DNA of 64,000 bases from Acidobacteriota bacterium (GCA_021846945.1 JAJZVZ010000007.1:1-64000); one strand, 5' to 3'; positions 10,600 through 20,458 are shown, counted from the stretch's first letter. The notes: generated by a model from the letters alone, not told the origin. Numbers and translations: made by a program.

Positions 10600-11211
10600 T
10601 TATTGTGCCTGGGTCACTGGCGGGCGCGGCGCGGGCTGAGCCTGAGGCGACGTGGCAGGCTTGGGTTTTCCGCTTTCCTGCTTCCGCGTCGGTGCCAGAA
10701 TCGCATGCAGGATCGTACCTTCCATGCGCGGCATGAACTCAACCGTCCCGGCATCGCCGATGTCCTGAATGAGCCGGTTGATGATGTTGTAGCCCAGCTC
10801 GCGATGCGCCATCTGGCGGCCGCGGAAGCGCAGGCTTGCCTTGACCTTATCGCCTTCATTCAGGAAGCGCACTGCCTGGTTCTTCTTGGTCTGGTAGTCG
10901 TGCTCATCCACGGTCACGGAGAATTTGACCTCCTTGATCGTGATGACCTTTTGCTTCTTCCGGGCGGCGCGCTCGCTCTTCTCCTTTTCATAAAGGTAGC
11001 GGCCGTAATCCTGGATGCGGCAGACCGGAGGGATGGCGTTGGGCGAAACTTCCACCAGGTCAAGCCCACGCTCGCGGGCAATCTTCAACGCCTCAAAGGG
11101 CGGAAGAATGCCGAGCTGCTCCCCGTTTTCGTCGATCACACGAACTTCGCGCGCGCGAATCCGGTCGTTGATGCGGATAAAAGACTTTGTCGAACGTTTA
11201 TCGAATGCGAT
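10600..11211 (-). CDS. infC: Translation initiation factor IF-3, probable ATC start
   Basis: IF-3 binds the 30S subunit, keeps the subunits apart and checks initiator tRNA and start codon. The N-domain runs from FIRINDRIRAREVRVI through GLDLVEVSPNAIPPVCRIQDYGRYLYE; the C-domain from KEVKFSVTVDEHDYQTK to GTVEFMPRMEG, followed by a Pro/Gln/Ala-rich tail of about 30 residues. No ATG, GTG or TTG in frame sits behind a ribosome binding site. GGAGG (11222-11218) is followed six bases later by ATC at 11211, giving 203 residues starting at AFDKRSTKSF. A rare start is a hallmark of infC and its self-regulation. Genes rpmI and rplT, usual downstream partners, are absent. Confidence 0.9.
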   Translation of the reverse strand: MAFDKRSTKSFIRINDRIRAREVRVIDENGEQLGILPPFEALKIARERGLDLVEVSPNAIPPVCRIQDYGRYLYEKEKSERAARKKQKVITIKEVKFSVTVDEHDYQTKKNQAVRFLNEGDKVKASLRFRGRQMAHRELGYNIINRLIQDIGDAGTVEFMPRMEGTILHAILAPTRKQESGKPKPATSPQAQPAPRPPVTQAQ

Positions 11212-11389
11212 GATGCTCCTCCATCTATCTTCTGCGCCCGCCACCGGGGAGTTCCCCGACCGCCACGGGCCCACGAACTGACCCTGAGTATAGCATTGGC
11301 CCGGCTTTGCGGGACAAAGGACTTAGCCGGGACATCGACCTGTTATTCGGCGGCATTTAGTCAATTTATGGGCCGTGATAATCTATATA

Positions 11390-11408
11390 GGTAGAAGATC
11401 AGGTAGAA
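11390..11408 (+). promoter_or_regulatory. Direct repeat upstream of vapB, possible operator
   Basis: GGTAGAA occurs twice (11390-11396 and 11402-11408), one helical turn apart, directly before the vapB start at 11416. A TATA-like GATAAT lies just upstream at 11377-11382. Antitoxin-toxin complexes commonly bind such sites to autoregulate. The assignment is by position only. Confidence 0.3.
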
Positions 11409-11415
11409 AGATACC

Positions 11416-11673
11416 ATGCCTCTCAGTATTAAATCCCCCGAGGCTGACCGTCTCGCCCGCGAACTCGCTGCCACCACCGGGGAGTCCATCACGGTTGCGG
11501 TTACCACTGCCATCCGCGAGCGCCTGGCACACGAGCAGCTAAAGCGGCAAGATAAGGCTGGATTGTTGGCTGACATTCGAGCTATTGCCGATCATTGCGC
11601 TGCTTTGCCTGTGCTGGATACTCGCAGCGAAGATGAGATTCTTGGTTACGACGAAGGCGGAATTCCCTCGTGA
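11416..11673 (+). CDS. vapB: Type II antitoxin, VapB family
   Basis: An 85-residue antitoxin of the Rv0623-like VapB class, expected to neutralise the adjoining PIN ribonuclease and to bind DNA as an autorepressor. The N-terminus ([22 protein letters not shown]) followed by [15 protein letters not shown] is a ribbon-helix-helix type dimerisation and DNA-binding segment; the C-terminal [17 protein letters not shown] is the toxin-wrapping tail found in this family. Its stop overlaps the GTG start of the toxin by four bases, so the pair is translationally coupled. Confidence 0.9.
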   Translation: MPLSIKSPEADRLARELAATTGESITVAVTTAIRERLAHEQLKRQDKAGLLADIRAIADHCAALPVLDTRSEDEILGYDEGGIPS

Positions 11674-12062
11674 TTGTCGATACTTCGGCTTTAGTTGCGA
11701 TCCTCTTCAACGAGCCCGAAGGGCGTCGCATAGTCGTGTCCATCGCAGACTGCGTTGAATGCAAGATGTCAGCGGCGAGCTTTCTTGAGGCATCGATGAT
11801 TCTTTTGGCTCGCAAGGGCAAGGAGGGAGTTAGGGATCTCGATCTGCTGATGGCCCGGTTCCGGATCAGGCTCGCTCCTTTCACAGAGTCGCAGGCGCTC
11901 CTGGCACGCAAGGCATTTGAACGCTACGGCAAAGGCCACCACCCCGCCAAACTCAACTTAGGCGACTGCATTGCCTACGCTTTGGCCAGAGAGACGGGCG
12001 AAGAGTTGCTGTTCAAGGGAACCGATTTCGGCCTCACGGACATTACGCCCGCGCAATATTGA
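11670..12062 (+). CDS. vapC: Type II toxin, VapC PIN-domain ribonuclease
   Basis: A 130-residue PIN-domain endoribonuclease. The four acidic metal-binding positions expected for VapC are visible: D4 in IVDTSA, E40 in ASFLEAS, D99 in [11 protein letters not shown] and D119 in KGTDFGLTD. The start codon is GTG, overlapping vapB (GTGA). The last 88 bases overlap, on the opposite strand, the 3' end of mtaB, an arrangement that looks like insertion of the module at the end of that gene. Likely RNA targets of VapC toxins are tRNA or rRNA; the target here is unknown. Confidence 0.92.
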   Translation: MIVDTSALVAILFNEPEGRRIVVSIADCVECKMSAASFLEASMILLARKGKEGVRDLDLLMARFRIRLAPFTESQALLARKAFERYGKGHHPAKLNLGDCIAYALARETGEELLFKGTDFGLTDITPAQY

Positions 12063-13465
12063 TCGCCGGTTGGGCAGCCTTCAAGCATCCCTTCTTCATT
12101 TAGCCTCTTCGCGCGCACCCGCACCATTCGGTTGACTTCAAAGCAGCCCACGATCTTGACAGGCAGAAAATTCTCCGTCAGAGCGGCGGTGCGTTCCTGG
12201 CCCGCCAGTTCCGGCGGCGTGTGCAGCGTGATGGCGTCCAACTCGCAGCCCACGAACCGTTCGCGATGGGCTAGGCTTTTCTCCGCCGCGAGTGCGCGCA
12301 GCGTAGCCATGCGCTCTTCCGCCACTTGTGGCGGCACGGGCGACTCGGCGTGCAGCGCCTGGCCGCGCGTGCCCGGCCGCGGCGAAAACGGGAAGAGGTG
12401 CAGATAGCCGAAGGGCAGCGCCCGCACCATCTCCAGTGTCTCTTCGAACTCGCTGTCGGTCTCGCCGGGAAAGCCCACCATGATGTCCGCGCCCACGGTC
12501 AGCTCCGGGCCGGCCGCACGAACCAGCGCGGCGACTTTTTCGGCATAATGCCAGGGTCGGTAGCGCCGGTGCATGCGCCGCAGCACGGCATCCGAACCCG
12601 ACTGCAGCGGCAGATGCGCATGGCGCGCCAGCCTTCTACCGCCGAACTCCGCCATCAGCGCGAGCAATTGCTCATCCCAGTCCATGGGCTCTATGGAGCT
12701 CAGCCGCAGGCGGGGCAGGGAGGTTTTCGCGAAGATCGTCCGCGCCAGCCAGGCCAGCGTTGGCCGGTCGACGGCGTCCGAGGGCGGCAGATCGCGCCCC
12801 CAGCGTCCCAGGTTGATGCCCGAAAGCACCAACTCATTGCCGCCGGCGGCCACAAATCCCTCCACCTGGCGCAGGATGCTTGCCGCGGGAAGGCTCCTCG
12901 ATGCGCCGCGTGTCCAGGGGATCACGCAAAACGTGCAGCGGTTCCCGCACCCCTCCTGAATCTTCAGGTTGGGCCGGGTCAGCGTTCCCGGCGTAAGCTG
13001 GGCTTCTTCCAGAAACGAGTGCGCAAAGCGGTCGTCCACCCACACCGGCGTCTTCGTCCGGCCAGTCATGAGCGACGCCACGCTTACCAGTTGCGCAGAT
13101 TGGCCGGTTCCCGCGCCGGAACGGTCCGCGGTCAGCCCCAGGACAATCTCCGGCGCCAGCGCCTTATGGCTGTTGCCTACCACGGCGGCCACGCCGGCCA
13201 GCCCGGCCAGTTCCTCGGGCGCGCGCTGCGCATAGCAGCCGGTTACTATGATGCGCGCTTCCGGATTCAGCCGGTGTGCGCGGCGGATGAACGCCCGCGC
13301 CGCCCGGTCTGCCTCCGCGGTCACGCTGCAGGTGTTGACGATGACCACATCGGCTGCCGCGGGCTCGCGCTCGTCGAGCCCGGCTGCGCGCAAGCGCCCG
13401 CTGACCGCCTCGCCATCGGCGCGCGCCGCCCTGCAGCCAAAGTGCTCCACGTGAAATCCAGGCAT
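11975..13465 (-). CDS. mtaB: tRNA t6A37 methylthiotransferase
   Basis: A radical-SAM methylthiotransferase that converts t6A to ms2t6A at position 37 of tRNAs. Start at 13465 (GAAGGT upstream) gives 496 residues. The N-terminal MTTase domain has HFGCRAARADGE and VVIVNTCSVTAEAD and VTGCYAQR, providing three cluster cysteines; the radical SAM cluster motif is CGNRCTFCVIP; the C-terminal TRAM-like region ends around NEEGMLEG. Length is above the usual 430-450 because the last 28 residues are encoded by antisense of the vapC gene, so the native C-terminus was probably replaced when vapBC arrived. The domain set remains complete. Confidence 0.9.
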   Translation of the reverse strand: MPGFHVEHFGCRAARADGEAVSGRLRAAGLDEREPAAADVVIVNTCSVTAEADRAARAFIRRAHRLNPEARIIVTGCYAQRAPEELAGLAGVAAVVGNSHKALAPEIVLGLTADRSGAGTGQSAQLVSVASLMTGRTKTPVWVDDRFAHSFLEEAQLTPGTLTRPNLKIQEGCGNRCTFCVIPWTRGASRSLPAASILRQVEGFVAAGGNELVLSGINLGRWGRDLPPSDAVDRPTLAWLARTIFAKTSLPRLRLSSIEPMDWDEQLLALMAEFGGRRLARHAHLPLQSGSDAVLRRMHRRYRPWHYAEKVAALVRAAGPELTVGADIMVGFPGETDSEFEETLEMVRALPFGYLHLFPFSPRPGTRGQALHAESPVPPQVAEERMATLRALAAEKSLAHRERFVGCELDAITLHTPPELAGQERTAALTENFLPVKIVGCFEVNRMVRVRAKRLNEEGMLEGCPTGDQYCAGVMSVRPKSVPLNSNSSPVSLAKA

Positions 13466-13630
13466 CGTACCTTCAGTGTAGATTGGCGGCGCAGGCGGTG
13501 GATTGGGCGGACGGAATGGCTGAGCCGGTAAGTGGTATGACCACATAACGGGACTCGGGGAACCGTCTCTTCGCTATACTGATTTAAGATCAAGAGCCGG
13601 CATTCATTTGCCGGCCTCCTGCCTCACCCA

Positions 13631-14833
13631 ATGCAAGATTCCGCCGCAGCCAGCGTGCTCGATTCTTCGCCCGTAGACCGCCAAAGCGCGCGTCATATCC
13701 TGAGTTTTGTTTACTTTACCTTCATTTGTTACCTTTCCATCGGCTTCCCGCTCGCAGTCCTGCCGGAGTACGTGCATCTGCGCATGGGCTATAGCGCCAT
13801 GCTGGCCGGTCTGGTCATCAGCATTCAGTACATCGCCACGCTCGCCAGCCGCCCTTGGGCCGGCCGCATCAGTGACCACGTGGGCGCCAAAGTTGCGGTT
13901 CTGGGAGGCATGGGAGCCTGCACTGCCAGCGGCGCCATGCTTATTTTTGCTGCGGCCCTGCATGCTGTCCATTGGCTTAGCTTTTCCGTGCTGATCGTGA
14001 GCCGCCTGCTGCTGGGCGTGGGCGAAAGCCTCGGCGCTACGGGATCGACGCTGTGGGGCATCACCAGCGCCGGCCCGCAAAGCATAGCACGGGTTATCGG
14101 CTATAACGGGATCAGCACTTACGGCGGCATGGCCATCGGCGCGCCTCTGGGTGTAATTCTCGATCAGCGGTGGGGCCTGTCTGCGATCGGCTTTATCACT
14201 ATCCTGATCTGCGCTTTCAGCTTCTTTCTGGCGTTTCGCAAAGACCCTGTGCCGGTTGTTCCCGGCGAGCATCTTCCTTTCGCCCATGTGCTGGGCCGGG
14301 TCACCCCGCACGGCATGGGTCTGGCGATGGGCGGCATGGGCTATAGTGTCCTCGCTACCTTCGTAACCCTCTTTTACGCGAGCCGCCACTGGAACGGCGC
14401 CGCCCTCTGCCTCTCCGCCTTTGGCGTTGGTTTCATTCTGGCGCGGATTTTCTGTATCCGCCTGATCGACGTTTATGGCGGTTATCCGATGGCTATCGTC
14501 ACGCTGGTGATTGAAGCCGTCGGTATGACTCTGCTCTGGCTTGCCTTCTCGCCGTGGATGGCCCTTGTGGGCGCGGCCGTGGATGGCTTCGGCCTGTCGC
14601 TCGTCTTTCCCGCTATTGGTGTCGAGGCCGTCAAGCGCGTTCCGGAATACAATCGCGGCACTGCCCTTGGCGTTTACACCGCCTTTGCCGACGTTTCGTT
14701 CTTCCTCACCGGCCCTATAGCCGGCGCCATCATCGGAGTCTATGGCTACGCCAGCGCGTTCCTTTTCGCCGTCATCAGCATCCTCAGCGCGCTGGGTATC
14801 GTCATGGTCCTGCGGCAGCTTCAAAGAGATTGA
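13631..14833 (+). CDS. Major facilitator superfamily transporter
   Basis: A 400-residue inner-membrane transporter with about twelve hydrophobic segments starting at HILSFVYFTFICYLSIG. Family signatures include the loop 2-3 pattern ASRPWAGRISDHVGAK (D/R-rich, roughly residues 72-87) and LLLGVGESLGATGSTLWG in the first half. The closing segment SILSALGIVMVLRQLQ ends the protein. It resembles small-solute or drug exporters of the MFS_1 class; substrate is unknown. It is transcribed divergently from mtaB, whose start is 166 bases away, and convergently with the cupin gene, leaving only 16 bases between stops. Confidence 0.9.
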   Translation: MQDSAAASVLDSSPVDRQSARHILSFVYFTFICYLSIGFPLAVLPEYVHLRMGYSAMLAGLVISIQYIATLASRPWAGRISDHVGAKVAVLGGMGACTASGAMLIFAAALHAVHWLSFSVLIVSRLLLGVGESLGATGSTLWGITSAGPQSIARVIGYNGISTYGGMAIGAPLGVILDQRWGLSAIGFITILICAFSFFLAFRKDPVPVVPGEHLPFAHVLGRVTPHGMGLAMGGMGYSVLATFVTLFYASRHWNGAALCLSAFGVGFILARIFCIRLIDVYGGYPMAIVTLVIEAVGMTLLWLAFSPWMALVGAAVDGFGLSLVFPAIGVEAVKRVPEYNRGTALGVYTAFADVSFFLTGPIAGAIIGVYGYASAFLFAVISILSALGIVMVLRQLQRD

Positions 14834-14849
14834 CCGATTCCAATTCGCC

Positions 14850-15251
14850 CTATCTGGCGTTGTACTCGGCGTCCGTCACGTGCTCCATCCAAACTGCGTC
14901 CACGCCCCGCGCATCCGACTCATAGAGAGCAAGGTGCACCATGGTGTTGGCGGGGCCGGCGCCGTGCCAGTGGCGCTCGCCGGGCGCGATCACCACCGTG
15001 TCGCCGGGATGAATCTCGCGCGGCGGTTCCCCCGTAGTTTGCACAAGTCCCTCACCGGAGAGCACATGCAGAACCTGTCCCGCAGGATGCGTGTGCCAGG
15101 CCGTGCGCGCTCCCGGCGGAAAGCTCACCCGCATGAGCCGCACGCGCGAAGAGTCCACGCCCCTGAAAATCTCGTCGATCCAGACATCTCCCGTAAACCA
15201 GTCCGCCGGTCCCTTCCGGCTCGCGCGTTCATTGCCGTTTGCAATCTTCAT
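14850..15251 (-). CDS. Manganese cupin related to acidobacterial hydroxynitrile lyase
   Basis: A 133-residue single-domain cupin. The start at 15251 has GGAGGA seven bases upstream; the ATG two codons earlier is too close to it. Metal ligands H53 and H55 (WHTHP), Q59 and H94 (GERHWHG), plus H106, fall at the positions I remember for the manganese-dependent (R)-hydroxynitrile lyases of Granulicella and Acidobacterium, and KGPADWFTG and WMEHVTD are shared. The natural substrate of that group is uncertain, so cyanohydrin cleavage is a possible, not proven, activity. It lies downstream of rpsA on the same strand, separated by a strong hairpin. Confidence 0.82.
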   Translation of the reverse strand: MKIANGNERASRKGPADWFTGDVWIDEIFRGVDSSRVRLMRVSFPPGARTAWHTHPAGQVLHVLSGEGLVQTTGEPPREIHPGDTVVIAPGERHWHGAGPANTMVHLALYESDARGVDAVWMEHVTDAEYNAR

Positions 15252-15331
15252 GTGCATTCCTCCGCATGGAATCTCCGCTTCGAATGTTAGACCTTGTTCT
15301 CGGTGGTTTCATCCCCTATTTTCTCCAGACG

Positions 15332-15363
15332 CACAACGGCCACCCCGAGGGGTGGCCGTTGTG
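15332..15363 (-). terminator. Strong hairpin after rpsA
   Basis: Fifteen-base arms CACAACGGCCACCCC and GGGGTGGCCGTTGTG form a near-perfect stem 28 bases after the rpsA stop. There is no U-tract on the minus strand, so it may work as an mRNA-stabilising 3' end or a factor-assisted terminator rather than a textbook intrinsic terminator. Confidence 0.55.
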
Positions 15364-15390
15364 TACGAGTTTGACTTCGTGAAGATCGCC

Positions 15391-17364
15391 TTACCGTTCG
15401 CCCTTGCGCCAGTTGATCAGGTCGCCCAGAGTCGTGGTCGAGCTTGAGACCGGATGCTTGTGGCTCTCGGCCTTGTAGCTCTCCACCTGTGCCCGGCTGG
15501 CCTCGTGGCCCACCGCGCGCAGGCTCAAGCCCACCTTCTTCTCTTCCACGTTGATCTTGATGATCTTGAAGTCGTGCTCGAGGCCCTGCTCCAGCTTGGC
15601 GTGTCCTTCGCCGTCCTCACCCGCTTCGGAGATGTGGCACAGGCCCTCAACCCCCTCGGCGATCTCGACGAATGCGCCAAACTGCGCCGTCCGCAGGATC
15701 TTGCCATGCACCACATCGCCCACCCGGTGCGTGGCAAAGAAGCTCTCCCACACGTCGGGCTGCAACTGCTTGATGCCCAGGCTCAGGCGACGGTTCTGCG
15801 GCTCGACGCCAAGAACGACGGCCTTGACTTTTTCGCCCTTTTTTACGACTTCGGATGGATGCTTGACGCGCTTGGTCCAGCTCAGGTTTGATACGTGCAC
15901 CAGACCATCGATGCCGTCTTCAATCTCCACAAAGGCGCCGAAGTCGGTCAGGTTGCGCACGCGGCCCTCGACCACGGCGCCAGTGGGATAGCGCTCGCTC
16001 AGGTTCTCCCATGGGTTCTCCATGAGCTGCTTCATTCCCAGCGAGATACGGCGATCGGCCGGATTCACGCTGAGCACTACGGTCTCAACCTCATCGCCCG
16101 GTTTCACCAGCTTGGACGGGTGCTTGAGCCGCTTCGACCAGGTCATCTCCGACAGGTGAACCAATCCCTCGATGCCCTGTTCCAGCTCCACGAAGGCACC
16201 ATAGTCGGTGACCGAAAGAACCCGGCCGCGCACATGCGCGCCCACCGGATAGCGCTCGGCGGCATCCAGCCAGGGGTCAGGCGTCAACTGCTTGAAGCCC
16301 AGGGACACTCGCTGCTTGTCCTTGTCAAATTTGAGCACCTTCACCTGAATCTCGTCGCCCACGTTCACCAGGTCGCGGGGATGCGTCAGCCGTCCCCAGC
16401 TCATGTCGGTGATGTGCAGCAGGCCGTCGATGCCGCCCAGGTCAACAAACGCGCCGTAGTCGGTCAGGTTCTTTACAGTGCCCGTCAGCACCGCGTTCTC
16501 GCCGAGGTGCTCGAGGGTGGCCGACCGCTTCGAGTTCTGCTCTTCCTCAAGAAGCTCTTTACGGCTGACGACGACATTGCCGCGCTTCTTATTCAGCTTG
16601 ATGACCCTGACCTGAATCTGCTGGCCCAGGTAGCCGTCCAGATTGCGCACCGGACGGATCTCAAGCTGCGAGCCGGGCAAAAATGCCTTCAGCCCGATAT
16701 CCACGGTCAGCCCACCCTTGACGCGGCTCACCACCGTCCCCGTGATGGGGCTCTTATCAGCCGCAGCCCTTTCGATCGTGTCCCACACGCGCAGCCGCTG
16801 AGCCCGCTCGTAGCTCACCAGGTAGCCGCCCTCCGGCTCTTCCCGCTCAATGACTACGTCAATCGGCTCGCCCGGCTGGAACTTGACCGCGCCGGTGTGG
16901 TCGACAACCTGCTCCAAAGGCACCAGGCCCTCAGACTTCAGCCCCACATCCACCACAAGGTGCTTGTCCGTCTGCTTCACCACCGTGCCGGTGATGATCT
17001 TGTCTCCGTATGCCTCGACGGCGGCTGCTTCCGCAGCCTGTTCCCGCTCAAAGGCCGCGAGCGCGGCAGAAAAATCTTCGGCGGCATCGAACCCGTGATC
17101 GGCCGCCTTTTCCTGCTCCGCGGCGGAGGCCGGCGGGGCATCTTCCATGGGGATTTCTTGTGCTTGGGGTGCGGCCTCGATTACAGGCTCGGTTGTTGGG
17201 GCATCTGCGTCCAGCGCGACAGGTTCGGCGGTTCGGGAGGTCTCGGGGGTGGACGTGGATTCGTACAACGGCTGCTCTTGCTCCGTCGCAGGCTCTAAGG
17301 TTGGGGTTTCCAATTCGGTGTTCAGGGTTATGCTCTCGGGTTCGGGATTGAGGACGTTTGCCAT
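15391..17364 (-). CDS. rpsA: 30S ribosomal protein S1 with acidic N-terminal extension
   Basis: S1 binds mRNA on the 30S subunit and helps start translation. The start at 17364 (GGAGC upstream) gives 657 residues. Six S1/OB repeats can be counted, beginning near [78 protein letters not shown] and [17 protein letters not shown]; the first two are the diverged ribosome-binding repeats. Before them lies a Glu/Pro/Thr-rich tail of about 115 residues, longer than in E. coli S1 but not rare in this phylum. It is transcribed from the 544-base region shared with the HIT gene. Confidence 0.95.
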   Translation of the reverse strand: MANVLNPEPESITLNTELETPTLEPATEQEQPLYESTSTPETSRTAEPVALDADAPTTEPVIEAAPQAQEIPMEDAPPASAAEQEKAADHGFDAAEDFSAALAAFEREQAAEAAAVEAYGDKIITGTVVKQTDKHLVVDVGLKSEGLVPLEQVVDHTGAVKFQPGEPIDVVIEREEPEGGYLVSYERAQRLRVWDTIERAAADKSPITGTVVSRVKGGLTVDIGLKAFLPGSQLEIRPVRNLDGYLGQQIQVRVIKLNKKRGNVVVSRKELLEEEQNSKRSATLEHLGENAVLTGTVKNLTDYGAFVDLGGIDGLLHITDMSWGRLTHPRDLVNVGDEIQVKVLKFDKDKQRVSLGFKQLTPDPWLDAAERYPVGAHVRGRVLSVTDYGAFVELEQGIEGLVHLSEMTWSKRLKHPSKLVKPGDEVETVVLSVNPADRRISLGMKQLMENPWENLSERYPTGAVVEGRVRNLTDFGAFVEIEDGIDGLVHVSNLSWTKRVKHPSEVVKKGEKVKAVVLGVEPQNRRLSLGIKQLQPDVWESFFATHRVGDVVHGKILRTAQFGAFVEIAEGVEGLCHISEAGEDGEGHAKLEQGLEHDFKIIKINVEEKKVGLSLRAVGHEASRAQVESYKAESHKHPVSSSTTTLGDLINWRKGER

Positions 17365-17908
17365 CACTACTTGCTCCGGAATTCCTTGCTCCCGCGGCGG
17401 ATCGTGCCGGCCGCTGGGAATGGCTTCCACGCTCCGGCGCGGTGGACCACGGCAAATTGCCAGCGAGGAAACCTACAGGCCTTACTCCTGCTGTCAAAAC
17501 TGCGTGACCTTACTGGCCAGCGTGTTCCAGAAAAGCACTCTCTCCGCCTCTTGCCGGCGTCAAAAACTGGGCCCATCTGCTGGAGAAACGCCACACAGGC
17601 GACGGCTTGCTGGAGAGCGGCCGCAACTCACTGCTGGAATCCGCGCAGGAAGCTACCTTGTCGAGTGTAGCAATCTCGGCTTTCCAGCGTCAATGCAAGG
17701 GATTACCTAATTGCGACGTGTTCTGCGTCACAGCCGCAAGCGTAAAAAAGGCGTAAAGAATGCGGATTCTTTCGTGTTCTGTGGCCCTCCGCCAGGCTGA
17801 ATCCGGCGTTGCCGCCCGTGCCGCGATCCCGGATATGCCATCAGGCGCCGTCGCCGGAGCAACGGCTAGCTCCGCGGCCCACTATACTGGTCAGAACGGC
17901 GCAACCCT
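17365..17908. other. Divergent intergenic region, rpsA / HIT gene
   Basis: No gene is apparent in these 544 bases; the open frames here are overlaps of noise. The stretch must hold the rpsA promoter (minus) and the HIT gene promoter (plus). A TATACT at 17883-17888, 20 bases before the HIT start, is the best -10 candidate, without a clear -35 partner. Confidence 0.4.
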
Positions 17909-18499
17909 ATGGATTATCTCTGGAGTCCCTGGCGCTTTGCCTACGTCACTGCCGCGGAAAATGCGGTGCGTCCCGGCGTTCCCCCCAGCCTTGATGCATG
18001 GCCCGGCGATCACTGTTGCATCTTCTGCAACCTGGTGGCTTCAGTTGACTACGCCATCGCTCACGGCATGGAGCGTGACCGTGCCGAGGCCGCAGGCGGC
18101 CTGGTCTATCGCGGCGAGCATTGCTTCATCTGCCTCAACGCCTTCCCTTACACCTCCGGCCACGTGATGGTGATGCCTTATGCTCACATGGACCGGCTTG
18201 CCGCTCTGCCAGCGCAGACGGCGCATGAGTTGATGGATCTGGCGCAACGCACCGAACAGGTTCTGGAGCGCGTCTATGCCCCGCAGGGCCTCAACTTCGG
18301 CATCAACCTTGGCAAGGCTGCTGGCGCCGGTGTCGAGAGCCATCTCCACATGCACGCCATGCCGCGCTGGACCGGCGACACCAATTTCATGACCACCGTG
18401 GCCGAAACCCGCGTCCTGCCTGAAGATTTGCCTACGACGTGGCGGAGGTTGCGCGAGGCATTTGCGAAGATGCAGGACGAGCGGCGCCAGCGGGGTTAG
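17909..18499 (+). CDS. HIT-family nucleotide hydrolase/phosphorylase
   Basis: A 196-residue histidine-triad protein. The triad SHLHMHAMPRW (about residues 146-156) supplies the catalytic histidine, and CCIFC near residues 36-40 is the zinc-type cysteine pair of the Ap4A-phosphorylase/FHIT branch. FPYTSGHVMVMPYAHM is the conserved nucleotide-binding strand. Such proteins cleave Ap4A or other adenylated small molecules in the cytoplasm; the precise substrate is not decided by sequence. The gene ends four bases across the stop of rmuC, which runs the other way. Confidence 0.9.
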   Translation: MDYLWSPWRFAYVTAAENAVRPGVPPSLDAWPGDHCCIFCNLVASVDYAIAHGMERDRAEAAGGLVYRGEHCFICLNAFPYTSGHVMVMPYAHMDRLAALPAQTAHELMDLAQRTEQVLERVYAPQGLNFGINLGKAAGAGVESHLHMHAMPRWTGDTNFMTTVAETRVLPEDLPTTWRRLREAFAKMQDERRQRG

Positions 18500-19920
18500 C
18501 CTGCGGCTTCCGGGGCATCTTCCGCTTCGGCGGCGAGAGCGAGGTTGGGAGATGGCGCCCAATCCTCGGCGGCTAGCTGCCGAGGCTCCGCGGCTAGCGT
18601 CTCCGTGATCTCAACCTCGTCGTTATCGTGTACCAGAGCTCCTAATTTGCGTGCATGGAAAAATGCTCCGCCGCGGCCTTCAATTGCGCCGACAAATTTG
18701 TTGTAATGGCCAACGGCGTTACCAAGCGCGCTGCCCATCTTGTCGAAATACTCGTGCGCGTTGACGAGCTTGTTGTAGAGGTCCCGGCCCGCCTCCTGAA
18801 TGGCCTTGGCGTTCTGCGTGATCTGCGACTGCTGCCAGCCGTACGCGACCGCTTTGAGCAGCGCGATGAGCGTGGTGGGCGTGGCCATCATGACATTGCC
18901 CTGCGTGCCGAACTCGATCAGGGACGGGTCCGCTTCCAGCGCCGCGCTGAACAGTGCTTCGCTGGGTAGAAAGCAGACTACGAACTCCGGCGTGTGTTCG
19001 AACTGCTTCCAGTAAGCCTTGCTCGACAGCTCGCGAAGGTGAACCCTTACCCGTTCCGCGTGGGCTGCAAATCGCAATGCCTGCAAGGATGGCTCGGACT
19101 CATTGCCGGAGCCGAGAAAGGCATCGAGCGGTGTTTTGGCATCCACAATAATGGTGCGGCCGTTCGGCAATTGAATCGTCATATCAGGACGCAGCAGGTT
19201 GTTGTCGCCGTCGCGCGTTGAGGTCTGCTCGGCAAAAGAGCAGTACTCGACCATGCCGGCATATTCCACGCAGCGCTTGAGCTGCAACTCGCCCCAATTG
19301 CCGCGCGTCTTCGGCGCGCGCAATGCGGTGATCAGCTGCGTGGTTTCGTTCTTCAGCGATTTCAGAGATTCGGGGATTTCCCTGCCAATTCCTTCGACAA
19401 GCGTTTTGATTTCGCCATAAGCGCCGGCGCGGGTCCTTTCCATCTCCCGCGTCTGCGCATCCAGTTTCGTCAATGCTTCGTTCAGTGGATTCAGCAGATT
19501 CCTGATGGCGAGTTCCTTCGCCTCAAGAGTCTGTTTGGCGTCCTGGGTCTGGCCACCCAGTTCCTGTTTCGCAAGCGCGAGGAACGACTGTGTATTGGCG
19601 CGCAATGCGTCGGCCGCAGCCCCCTTGAAAGCAGCGTTAATGTCCGCCTTCATCTGGGCGTACTTTTTCTCTTCATCTTCGAGCCGCTGCCTGACCGCCG
19701 CCAGTTCCTCGGCCTTGGGCTTCAATCCGGCAATCTCCGCGTTGGCGGCGGCCAGTTGTTCGCGCAGCCCGGCTTCCCGCGCTTCGGCGATCTTGCGCTC
19801 GCTGGCCAGCGCTTCCTCCAGCTGCGTCTTGGCGGCGGCGTGGCTCTGGCGCAATCCCAGCCAAAGCCCCAGAAGAAACACGGCAACAGCCACCAGCGCA
19901 AAAATGAGATCAGTCCCCAT
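18496..19920 (-). CDS. rmuC: RmuC-family DNA recombination protein
   Basis: A 474-residue RmuC protein, a family with a restriction-endonuclease-like nuclease fold that limits inversions at short inverted repeats in E. coli. One N-terminal transmembrane helix ([18 protein letters not shown]) is followed by an Ala/Glu/Lys-rich coiled coil to about residue 110, then the conserved core: [34 protein letters not shown] and [19 protein letters not shown]. The acidic C-terminus overlaps the stop of the HIT gene by four bases. Confidence 0.93.
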   Translation of the reverse strand: MGTDLIFALVAVAVFLLGLWLGLRQSHAAAKTQLEEALASERKIAEAREAGLREQLAAANAEIAGLKPKAEELAAVRQRLEDEEKKYAQMKADINAAFKGAAADALRANTQSFLALAKQELGGQTQDAKQTLEAKELAIRNLLNPLNEALTKLDAQTREMERTRAGAYGEIKTLVEGIGREIPESLKSLKNETTQLITALRAPKTRGNWGELQLKRCVEYAGMVEYCSFAEQTSTRDGDNNLLRPDMTIQLPNGRTIIVDAKTPLDAFLGSGNESEPSLQALRFAAHAERVRVHLRELSSKAYWKQFEHTPEFVVCFLPSEALFSAALEADPSLIEFGTQGNVMMATPTTLIALLKAVAYGWQQSQITQNAKAIQEAGRDLYNKLVNAHEYFDKMGSALGNAVGHYNKFVGAIEGRGGAFFHARKLGALVHDNDEVEITETLAAEPRQLAAEDWAPSPNLALAAEAEDAPEAAG

Positions 19921-20203
19921 CCTTCAATCCCTCTTCGCCAAATATACGCCTCCAGGCTGTGCATTTTTTCCCAAAATTGGCCCGGGTCCCGTTCCCTCTC
20001 TCCGGTCCGCTATTCCTTGGCCAGTAGTACCTTTACACCTTTCTGCCCGCCCGGTAGACTTGGAGATTCGGGGCCATGCGCGGATTTTTTGGCGCGGTGG
20101 TTGTTTTTCCCAGCCGCGGGCCGGTATTGTAAGCAGGCGGGTCGGGAACGCTTTTGGACCCCGGAAAGTGACTAGAGTTTGCAAAATTCGAGGAGAAGCA
20201 CGC

Positions 20204-20455
20204 ATGGGCGTTGAAGAAAAAGTCAAACAGATAATCGTCGAGCAACTGCAGGTGGACGAAGCCGAGGTAACTCCCGGCGCCAGCTTCCAGGAAGATCTGG
20301 GCGCTGATTCGCTCGATGTGGTCGAACTGGTGATGCAGTTTGAGGAAGCTTTCGATCTGGAGATTCCGGACGAGGATGCCGAGAAGATCAAGACCGTGAA
20401 GGACGCCATCGACTACATCGAGAAGAGCGAAAAGAGCGCGAAAGGAACCAAGTAG
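20204..20455 (+). CDS. acpP: Acyl carrier protein
   Basis: An 83-residue acyl carrier protein for type II fatty acid synthesis. S36 in [12 protein letters not shown] carries the 4'-phosphopantetheine arm. The start at 20204 follows CGAGGAGAAG; the much longer open frame upstream is not coding. The tail [10 protein letters not shown] is basic, as in many ACPs of this phylum. The stop is three bases before the TTG start of fabF, a classic acpP-fabF pair likely translated together. Confidence 0.97.
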   Translation: MGVEEKVKQIIVEQLQVDEAEVTPGASFQEDLGADSLDVVELVMQFEEAFDLEIPDEDAEKIKTVKDAIDYIEKSEKSAKGTK

Positions 20456-20458
20456 CCC

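Noticed and set aside
18041-18562. Minus-strand 173-codon frame over the HIT gene
   Set aside because: Shadow of the HIT coding sequence, which has the full histidine triad.
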